Shown piece after piece: positions 1 to 4,565 of a stretch of 5,252 nt of DNA; the stretch's first letter is position 1, and the number at the start of each line of letters is the position of its first letter. The stretch lies in the NCBI GenBank assembly GCA_021845705.1, contig JAJZVJ010000213.1, positions 1 to 5,252 of the forward strand. The letters run 5' to 3'. The stretch is from a bacterium (GTDB taxonomy: Bacteria; Elusimicrobiota; Elusimicrobia; Elusimicrobiales; UBA9959). The notes beneath the pieces were generated by a model. It was not told where the DNA came from, ran no database searches, and saw only the letters and a list, made by a program, of their open reading frames with translations. The translations under genes were made by a program, and so were the position numbers.

Positions 1-43
1 TATTTATAGTCATGGCTACAAATTATGAACGGAATACGGCGCT

Positions 44-115
44 TTTTCAAGGATAAGCCGTTTTCAGGCTCATCTTGCGTTAGAAACCGTGAAATTTTCA
101 GGCTCATCCTGCATT
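44..115. repeat. Direct and inverted repeat cluster upstream of nikR
   Basis: Two near-identical 21-base copies occur at 61-81 and 95-115. Both begin TTTTCAGGCTCATC and they differ at two positions, with starts 34 bases apart. A third TTTTCA lies at 44-49, 17 bases before the first copy. Bases 50-59 (AGGATAAGCC) are an inverted copy of the repeat core, so 50-59 can pair with 67-76 around a 7-base loop (one G-T pair, one A-C mismatch). No T-run follows, so this is not a convincing intrinsic terminator. It could be an intergenic repeat, a protein-binding cluster or the tail of an upstream transcript. No gene is supportable in 1-176. Confidence 0.55.
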
Positions 116-130
116 GGATAATTCTGGCGG

Positions 131-159
131 TTGACCGGCCGCCCGCATTGTGTTACTAT
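131..159 (+). promoter_or_regulatory. Probable sigma-70 promoter of nikR
   Basis: TTGACC at 131-136 (5 of 6 to the -35 consensus) is followed after exactly 17 bases by TACTAT at 154-159 (4 of 6 to the -10 consensus). Transcription would begin near 166, leaving a leader of only about 11 bases that starts at the ribosome binding site. The -10 box overlaps the left arm of the inverted repeat at 149-177, so a repressor bound there should block RNA polymerase directly. Confidence 0.55.
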
Positions 160-177
160 TTAATTAAAGGTAACACA
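149..177. promoter_or_regulatory. Inverted-repeat operator, probable NikR autoregulatory site
   Basis: TGTGTTAC at 149-156 and GTAACACA at 170-177 form a perfect 8-bp inverted repeat separated by 13 bases of AT-rich DNA, with half-sites two helical turns (20 bp) apart. Two separated arms are the form expected for tetrameric NikR, whose two ribbon-helix-helix dimers contact separate half-sites (E. coli uses GTATGA-N16-TCATAC). The arms here differ from the E. coli sequence; I recall GTGTTAC-type NikR signals being predicted outside enterobacteria, but this is from memory. The site covers the -10 box, the ribosome binding site (AAAGG, 166-170) and the A of the nikR start codon, which implies negative autoregulation. 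Confidence 0.75.
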
Positions 178-587
178 TGAAGCGGAAACTATCCAGGTTC
201 GGCGTCTCGCTCGAGGGTGAACTCCTCGGGAAGTTCGACGCTTTTATCAGGGCGGAAGGCTATTTCAACCGCTCGCAGGCCATAGCCGGCCTCATCCGCA
301 AAGAATTCGTATCGAACGAATTCTCGCGCGGGGGCGCGGTAGCCGGCGCGGTCACGCTTGTCTACGACCACCACAGGCGGGAAGTCGTCAATAAACTGCT
401 TGATATCCAGCACGACCACGGCGCCACGATAATTTCGGGCCAGCACGTGCACCTGGACCATGACAACTGCCTGGAGATAATAGCCGTGAAAGGCCCGGGC
501 ATAAAAGTAAAAACCCTCGCGGACCGCCTTAAAGCGGTAAAAGGCGTGAAGCACGCCACGCTCAGCGTGACCAGCGCCGGGAAGTGA
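177..587 (+). CDS. nikR: Nickel-responsive transcriptional regulator NikR
   Basis: NikR is a cytoplasmic metal sensor that binds DNA as a nickel-loaded tetramer, usually repressing nickel import genes. The 136-residue length fits the family (E. coli about 133). Residues 5-48 form the ribbon-helix-helix domain; the DNA-reading strand carries Arg7, Gly9 and Ser11 where E. coli has Arg, Thr and Thr, consistent with a different operator. The C-terminal ACT-like domain (about 55-133) keeps all four high-affinity nickel ligands with the right spacing: His79, His90, His92 and Cys98, followed by the typical LEIIAVKG stretch. The start is preceded by AAAGG at 166-170. The gene lies directly behind its putative operator and 68 bases before a nickel/cobalt-type permease, which supports a nickel-homeostasis role. 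The stop codon overlaps the start of a second candidate NikR half-site series. Confidence 0.95.
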   Translation: MKRKLSRFGVSLEGELLGKFDAFIRAEGYFNRSQAIAGLIRKEFVSNEFSRGGAVAGAVTLVYDHHRREVVNKLLDIQHDHGATIISGQHVHLDHDNCLEIIAVKGPGIKVKTLADRLKAVKGVKHATLSVTSAGK

Positions 588-630
588 TTTTTTTTAGCTA
601 TCAGTAACACGAACCTGAAATAAGTGCCAC
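584..630. promoter_or_regulatory. Candidate second NikR half-site series before the permease gene
   Basis: A perfect copy of the operator arm, GTAACAC, lies at 604-610. At the same 13-base spacing on its left is GTGATTT (584-590, 4 of 7 to GTGTTAC), and at the same spacing on its right is GTGCCAC (624-630, 5 of 7 to either arm). The three elements are therefore phased at 20 bp, as in the nikR operator. One perfect arm plus degenerate partners is weaker than the nikR site, but its position between nikR and a nickel-type permease makes it plausible. A run of eight T at 588-595 also lies here, without a convincing terminator stem. Confidence 0.45.
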
Positions 631-655
631 ATCCCGGAGCCCAACAGGAGCTTGC

Positions 656-1345
656 ATGGAAAACGGCGCTATTCTTCTTACGGCCGCCTCGATAGCTTTT
701 ATCCACACCGTCCTGGGGCCGGACCACTATATCCCGTTCGTCGCGCTGTCGAAAGCGCGCGGCTGGTCCGCAAACAAGACCGCGGCGGTAACGCTCCTCT
801 GCGGGGTGGGGCATGTCGGCAGTTCGGTCCTTATCGGCCTGGCGGGGATCGCCATGGGGACCGCGGTTTCCCGCCTGAAATGGGTGGAAGGGCTGAGGGG
901 GGACGCGGCGGGCTGGCTGCTGCTTTCCTTCGGCCTGGTATACATGGCCTGGGGGATAAAAAAGGCCCGCCGCGGCGAGAAGCATTCTCATTTTTACCAG
1001 CACGGGGAAGCGGCGGGTCAGCTTCATCAGCACGGGAATGAAGCTCCCCACTCTCACACCCAGGCTTCTATAACCCCCTGGGCGCTGTTCATAGTTTTTG
1101 TTCTGGGTCCCTGCGAGCCGCTGGTCCCGGTACTTATGTACCCCGCGGTCAAGAACGGCATGCGCCTGGCTATGGGCGCGGCGGCGGTTTTTTCCGCGGT
1201 CACCATCTCCACCATGCTGGCCTCGGTTTTTCTGCTGCTCAAGGGGATACGCCTCTTTCCGGCCGAGCGCCTTGAGCGTTACGCCCATGCCCTGGCCGGG
1301 TTCACCATTTTTGCCTGCGGCGTCGCTGTTAAAGCGGGTATGTAG
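656..1345 (+). CDS. Nickel/cobalt-type permease (NicO/UreH/NiCoT-like) with His-rich loop
   Basis: This is an integral inner-membrane protein of 229 residues with about six helices (near 5-29, 43-66, 85-101, 139-160, 171-194 and 211-228). Helix 1 carries HTVLGPDH (17-24), resembling the HX4DH nickel motif of NiCoT and UreH proteins but with one extra residue. Helix 2 carries GVGHVGSSV (50-58), like the GHSTVV region of NiCoT, and helix 4 carries GPCEPLVP (151-158). The loop between helices 3 and 4 holds seven histidines (110, 112, 116, 124, 126, 132, 134), as in metal permeases such as RcnA. Start choice: AGGAG at 646-650, 5 bases before the ATG. Lying just after nikR with a candidate NikR site between them, it most likely moves Ni(II) or Co(II). 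Whether it imports or exports cannot be told from the sequence; NikR control slightly favours import. A related DsbD/UreH-type role with another metal is the main alternative. Confidence 0.75.
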   Translation: MENGAILLTAASIAFIHTVLGPDHYIPFVALSKARGWSANKTAAVTLLCGVGHVGSSVLIGLAGIAMGTAVSRLKWVEGLRGDAAGWLLLSFGLVYMAWGIKKARRGEKHSHFYQHGEAAGQLHQHGNEAPHSHTQASITPWALFIVFVLGPCEPLVPVLMYPAVKNGMRLAMGAAAVFSAVTISTMLASVFLLLKGIRLFPAERLERYAHALAGFTIFACGVAVKAGM

Positions 1346-1386
1346 CCTTTAAAAAACGCGCCCATGCCACGGTGCTTCCCGGTCGG

Positions 1387-1423
1387 GCGGGCGGCGTATT
1401 TTGCTAGAATATCATTCGCCCGC
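1387..1423. promoter_or_regulatory. Extended -10 promoter flanked by an inverted repeat
   Basis: TGCTAGAAT at 1402-1410 matches an extended -10 element (TGn followed by TAGAAT, 5 of 6 to consensus). No -35 match is seen 17 bases upstream. Transcription from it would start near 1417, only about 7 bases before the ATG at 1424. GCGGGCG at 1387-1393 and CGCCCGC at 1417-1423 form a perfect 7-bp inverted repeat around the -10 box, with the right arm touching the start codon. In such GC-rich DNA the repeat may be chance. Confidence 0.4.
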
Positions 1424-2272
1424 ATGAAATACATCATTGTGACGCTTCTGATCGCCGCCTTTTCAGCCGTCCCGCTGCTTGCGCAGAGTCCCGGGCCAAT
1501 TACGGCTGAGCCTCTGGCGCTTAACTCCGCCAACCTCCTTGAACAGCTGGCCTCTATCCCCGACTTTTCGGCGGAGCCGGATACCACGCCGGTCACGGAA
1601 GAGGATGTGCGCGAGCTAGAAGAGGGCGAGGACGCCGACGCTTACCTTTTTATCAGCAGCGGCATGGCGCATACCCCCGAGCCGGTAAACCTCGGGGGCA
1701 ACGGCAAGATCACCCTGACCCGGAACGACAACGGGGAAAAAATAAACGTACGCTACCGCCTGCCGGACGGCTCCTATAACAGCGCCGCGCTGGCGAAAAT
1801 AAACCATTTCATGCGCTGCCGCCTTACCGGCCGGGAAATTACCATGTCGGTCAAGCTGATAGAACTGCTCGACGCTGTCGAAGACAAGTTCGGCCATCGG
1901 GGGCTGGTCCTCCTGAGCGGCTACCGCACCCCCAAGCTTAACGGCAGAACCCGGGGCGCGGCAAGGCACAGCATGCATATGCTGGGCTGGGCCGCCGATA
2001 TAAAGATCCCGGGCTACAGTTCCACAAAGGTGAAAAAATACGGGCTAAAGCTAAGGGTAGGCGGGGTCGGCTACTATCCATACAAAGGGTTTACCCACCT
2101 GGACGTGGGGAAAGTCCGCTACTGGGTGGTCAGCAGGCCGCCGCGCCGCCGCCGCGTGCGGCGCAAGAGAAAGCGGGTTCCGGTCCATAAGACCGCCCCG
2201 CGCCGGCCGGCGCACCCGGCCCGCAGGGCGGCGGCCCCTCATAAGCCGGCCAAAACCTCTTCCCGTAAATGA
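1424..2272 (+). CDS. Secreted M15/YcbK (MepK-like) peptidoglycan peptidase with polybasic tail
   Basis: A predicted exported zinc metallopeptidase of 282 residues acting on cell-wall peptides. An N-terminal signal peptide spans about 1-20 (Lys2, hydrophobic core, LLAQ). A poorly conserved acidic linker follows (EE and EGED around 59-71). The catalytic domain spans about 94-235 and resembles E. coli YcbK/MepK, an endopeptidase that cuts 3-3 peptidoglycan crosslinks. It keeps SGYRTP (165-170), the zinc ligands His185 and Asp192 in HMLGWAAD, GGVGYYP (213-219) and His225 in FTHLDVG. Residues 238-282 form a Pro/Ala-rich tail dense in Arg, Lys and His, which E. coli MepK lacks. The ATG at 1424 is preferred over an in-frame ATG at 1364, because only the former puts the signal peptide at the N-terminus; neither has a clear Shine-Dalgarno. 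It could instead be a D,D-carboxypeptidase or an inactive wall-binding homologue, but the ligand set is complete. Confidence 0.85.
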   Translation: MKYIIVTLLIAAFSAVPLLAQSPGPITAEPLALNSANLLEQLASIPDFSAEPDTTPVTEEDVRELEEGEDADAYLFISSGMAHTPEPVNLGGNGKITLTRNDNGEKINVRYRLPDGSYNSAALAKINHFMRCRLTGREITMSVKLIELLDAVEDKFGHRGLVLLSGYRTPKLNGRTRGAARHSMHMLGWAADIKIPGYSSTKVKKYGLKLRVGGVGYYPYKGFTHLDVGKVRYWVVSRPPRRRRVRRKRKRVPVHKTAPRRPAHPARRAAAPHKPAKTSSRK

Positions 2273-2277
2273 ACGCT

Positions 2278-2330
2278 GGGCGGCCGCGGCTCCCCGCCCG
2301 CATAGGACCGCCCCCGCCCGGAGCGGGGCG
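2278..2330 (+). other. GC-rich double stem-loop between the peptidase and aminotransferase genes
   Basis: GGGCGG (2278-2283) can pair with CCGCCC (2294-2299). CGCCCCCGC (2309-2317) can pair with GCGGGGCG (2323-2330) around a 5-base loop, with one bulged C. No T-run follows either stem, so they are not classic intrinsic terminators. They could slow polymerase, protect an mRNA end, or simply reflect base composition. The following DNA is AT-rich (2338-2375) and may hold a promoter, for example TAAAAT at 2348-2353, but no -35 partner is visible. Confidence 0.35.
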
Positions 2331-2398
2331 CGGCGATCTAAATTTAGTAAAATAAAGCGGTACCATTTTTACTGTTCCACCTGCTACGGAGGTCTCTC

Positions 2399-3934
2399 AT
2401 GACATCTCAAGAATATATGGACAAGCTGCATTCTATCCGGAGTTCAGCGGGGCCGGCCCGCACGCGAGGGCTGGGAGACGAGGTTATACGGCATTTCCTG
2501 ACCAGCGACAGGGACCTCGGTAGGGCTATAGAGTACGCCGCCGAGAACCGCAAAAAAATGTCGGTCTCCGGCGAAGAAATGTTCAAAATGGACGAGAAGG
2601 AGCTTTGCGGCCTGCTGCAGGCTAAAGTCCTGAATTTTTATCCCTCTACAAGCATAAACCCGTACACGCCGCTCGCGGCCGCGGGGTCCTGGATAGTTAC
2701 GACCCACGGCGCGGTAGTGCACGATTCCGGCGGCTACGGCATGCTGGGCATGGGGCACGCTCCCGAGGCCGTCCTTGAGGCCATGAGCGAACCTTTCGTC
2801 ATGGCCAACGTCATGACGCCCTCCTTCAGCCAGCACCGCCTGACCGACAGGCTGACCCGCGAGATAGGCGCCCGGCGCGGCGCCTGTCCTTTTGAAAAGT
2901 TCGTTTTTCTTAACAGCGGTTCCGAATCCGTGACATTCGCCTGCCGGGTAGCCGATATCCACGCCCGCACTATGACCGATCCAGGGGGCCGCCAGGCCGG
3001 GAAGAAGGTCATGCGCCTCGCGGTAGTGGAAGGCTTTCACGGCCGCACCGAGGGCCCCGCGCGCACCTCGCATTCCTGCCGCGCGGTCTACGCCAAACAC
3101 CTGGCGTCTTACCGGGACGCGGATAACCTGCTCTTCGTCCCTATAAACGACCTCGCGGCGCTGCGCAGGACTTTCGCCGAGGCCGAAAAGAAAGGCGTTT
3201 TCTTCGAGGCTTTCTTCGTGGAACCCGTGATGGGAGAAGGCATCCCCGGCCTGGCGCTGACCCGCGAATACTATGACGAGGCCAGGGCCCTTACCCAGAA
3301 GATGGGCAGCCTGCTGGTCGTGGACTCCATACAGGCCGCGCTGAGGGCGCAGGGCTGTCTCAGCATCGTGGACTACCAGGGTTTCGAGAACTGCGTCCCC
3401 CCGGATATGGAAACCTTCTCCAAGGCCCTTAACGCCGGGCAGTACCCTCTTTCCGTGATCGCCCTCAGCGGCGTGGTCGCCGCCGAATACGTCACCGGCC
3501 TGTACGGGAACACCATGACCGGCAATCCCCGCGCCAGGGAAGTGGGCTGCGTGGTGCTGGATTCGGTCACCCCCGAAGTCCGCAGGAACATACGCGAGCG
3601 CGGGCTGGAATTCATCGCCAAGTTCAAGGCCCTTTCCGAAGAGTTCCCCGGCGCCATTGAGCAGGTAGTGGGCACCGGCCTGATGGTTAGCGCCATGCTG
3701 AACCCGAAGCGCTACCGCGTGCTGGGGGAGGGCGGGTTCGAGGAGTTCATGCGTGTTAACGGCATCGAGATGATACACGGCGGCGAATGCGGCCTCCGCT
3801 TTACGCCCTCTTTCGGCATCACCAGCGCCGAGATAGACCTTATCGTCTCCGTCATCCGCAAAGGGCTGCAGGAACTTGCCGTAGAAAAAAAGAAGCCTGT
3901 AAAGGCCAAGGCCCGGGGGAAAGCCAGGAAATAG
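2399..3934 (+). CDS. Class III PLP-dependent aminotransferase, substrate unknown
   Basis: A cytosolic fold-type I aminotransferase of 511 residues; class III enzymes are usually about 400-460. Roughly the first 80 residues form an N-terminal extension. The PLP site is readable in order: GSES (174-177, phosphate loop), FHGRT (213-217, ring stacking), EP (275-276), DSIQ (309-312; Asp for the pyridine nitrogen), the Schiff-base Lys342 in FSKALNAGQYPLS, Thr372 with GNP (375-377), and RFTP (467-470), where family members hold the substrate carboxylate. Class III enzymes usually have DEVQ or DEIQ; Ser310 replaces the Glu. The protein ends in a Lys/Arg-rich tail (497-511). The start is firm: GGAGG at 2388-2392, 6 bases before the ATG. 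It sits alone before a strong terminator, and its neighbours give no pathway clue. Lysine, ornithine, GABA or a diamine are all possible amino donors. Confidence 0.88.
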   Translation: MTSQEYMDKLHSIRSSAGPARTRGLGDEVIRHFLTSDRDLGRAIEYAAENRKKMSVSGEEMFKMDEKELCGLLQAKVLNFYPSTSINPYTPLAAAGSWIVTTHGAVVHDSGGYGMLGMGHAPEAVLEAMSEPFVMANVMTPSFSQHRLTDRLTREIGARRGACPFEKFVFLNSGSESVTFACRVADIHARTMTDPGGRQAGKKVMRLAVVEGFHGRTEGPARTSHSCRAVYAKHLASYRDADNLLFVPINDLAALRRTFAEAEKKGVFFEAFFVEPVMGEGIPGLALTREYYDEARALTQKMGSLLVVDSIQAALRAQGCLSIVDYQGFENCVPPDMETFSKALNAGQYPLSVIALSGVVAAEYVTGLYGNTMTGNPRAREVGCVVLDSVTPEVRRNIRERGLEFIAKFKALSEEFPGAIEQVVGTGLMVSAMLNPKRYRVLGEGGFEEFMRVNGIEMIHGGECGLRFTPSFGITSAEIDLIVSVIRKGLQELAVEKKKPVKAKARGKARK

Positions 3935-3952
3935 CTCTCTGTTCCCGCGCCC

Positions 3953-3988
3953 GCCATAAAAAGACCCCGAAAGGGGTTTTTTTATGGC
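3953..3988. terminator. Strong, bidirectional intrinsic terminator
   Basis: A GACCCC-type stem closed by a GAAA tetraloop (3969-3972) is followed by seven T at 3977-3983. The A-run at 3958-3962 pairs with the T-run, and pairing continues outward to give about 16 consecutive pairs (3953-3968 with 3973-3988, one G-T). The A-run reads as a T-run on the other strand, so it can also stop transcription coming from the right. It ends the aminotransferase transcript and insulates it from the marR promoter. Confidence 0.92.
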
Positions 3989-3997
3989 CGGGCCTTG

Positions 3998-4026
3998 TTG
4001 ACACAAATAGTTAAAGGACATATAAT
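3998..4026 (+). promoter_or_regulatory. Perfect consensus sigma-70 promoter for the marR-efflux operon
   Basis: TTGACA at 3998-4003 and TATAAT at 4021-4026 are both 6 of 6 to consensus, with the ideal 17-bp spacer. The expected start is near 4033, about 11 bases before the ATG at 4044. Such a strong core promoter usually needs a repressor, and the dyad described at 4007-4041 supplies a candidate operator. Confidence 0.85.
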
Positions 4027-4041
4027 ATGATTTCTAACTAT
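4007..4041. promoter_or_regulatory. 35-bp dyad over the marR promoter, probable operator
   Basis: ATAGTTA (4007-4013) and TAACTAT (4035-4041) are perfect inverted copies. The inner CATAT (4019-4023) and ATATG (4025-4029) are also inverted copies, and both pairs share the same centre, base 4024, inside the -10 box. Binding would cover the -10 box, the transcription start and the leader. MarR proteins commonly repress their own operon from palindromes over the promoter. The outer arms are further apart than a single MarR dimer usually spans, so two dimers or two sub-sites are possible. Confidence 0.6.
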
Positions 4042-4043
4042 AT

Positions 4044-4565
4044 ATGGCCCGACATAAATTCCTGCTGAAGAACCTGCCGCGCGGTCCGGGCCTGGCCGGC
4101 CTGGCCGCCCTTTACCCGGAGACGGATATTCCCGCCCTTGAAGTCTTCAGCGCGCTGCTCGGCACTTCGGCCGAGCTCCTGTGTGCCATAAACGCGTCGC
4201 TGGACAGGCAGGGGGCCTCTCAGGCGCGCTTCCGCCTGCTGCTGAGCCTGCGCAGGGCCGGCCGGAACGGCCTGCACCCGCGCGAGCTGGCTGAGAACCT
4301 CGGGATAAACAGGGCTTCGGTGACCAGCCTCGTGGACGGGATAGAGCGCGAAGGTCTCGCGAAACGCCTTCCGTTCAAAGGGGACAGGCGGTCCATCATG
4401 GTGGCCCTGACCCCGAAGGGGGAGCGGTTCATAGATTCCATCGCCCCCGGGCGCCTGCGCCGCCTGGCGGAGCTGATGAGCTGCCTTTCCAAGAGGGAAA
4501 AACAGGCCCTGGCGGCCCTGCTGGATAAGATAAACGGCAACATGCATGCCTTCAGGAAAATATGA
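4044..4565 (+). CDS. MarR-family transcriptional regulator
   Basis: A 173-residue cytoplasmic DNA-binding regulator. MarR proteins are dimers that normally repress until a small phenolic or drug-like ligand, or oxidation, releases them. Helices at about 30-55 belong to the dimer region. The winged helix-turn-helix covers about 60-125: the recognition region is LHPRELAENLGINRASVTSL (77-96), followed by the wing with the conserved Asp114-Arg115-Arg116 and LTPKGERF (122-129). The C-terminal helices (136-168) complete the dimer interface. Cys47 and Cys147 are present, but no known redox-sensing pattern is evident. The N-terminus (1-28) is somewhat longer than in short members. No Shine-Dalgarno precedes the ATG, and the leader is very short. 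The last four bases overlap the start of the TolC-like gene, so it most likely controls that efflux operon. Confidence 0.93.
   Translation: MARHKFLLKNLPRGPGLAGLAALYPETDIPALEVFSALLGTSAELLCAINASLDRQGASQARFRLLLSLRRAGRNGLHPRELAENLGINRASVTSLVDGIEREGLAKRLPFKGDRRSIMVALTPKGERFIDSIAPGRLRRLAELMSCLSKREKQALAALLDKINGNMHAFRKI

Noticed and set aside
1..14. Possible divergent gene starting on the minus strand at base 14
   Set aside because: Only about 14 bases are visible and no ribosome binding site is seen, so it cannot be supported.
303..323. GAATTCG/CGAATTC inverted repeat inside nikR
   Set aside because: It arises from two Glu-Phe codon pairs within the coding frame and sits in conserved coding sequence; nothing else suggests a function.
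543..595. Hairpins GGCGTG/CACGCC and CACGC/GCGTG near the eight-T run at the end of nikR, as a terminator
   Set aside because: The stems are short, lie inside the coding region and are separated from the T-run by about 18 bases or more, so they do not form a standard intrinsic terminator.
362..1288. Minus-strand open frame of 308 codons across nikR and the permease gene
   Set aside because: It crosses two well-supported + strand genes and their intergenic operator, and shows no recognisable domain.
1364..1423. Upstream in-frame ATG that would add 20 residues to the peptidase
   Set aside because: It would bury the signal peptide inside the protein, has no Shine-Dalgarno, and lies upstream of the best promoter candidate.
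2444..4021. Long minus-strand open frame of 525 codons opposite the aminotransferase gene
   Set aside because: The + strand frame carries all class III aminotransferase motifs and a good ribosome binding site. The minus frame translates to low-complexity Gly/Ala/His/Arg-rich sequence typical of a GC-rich shadow.
4027..4068. Thirteen-codon open frame starting in the marR leader, as a possible leader peptide
   Set aside because: Its ATG directly abuts the -10 box, upstream of the predicted transcription start, so the transcript would not contain it.
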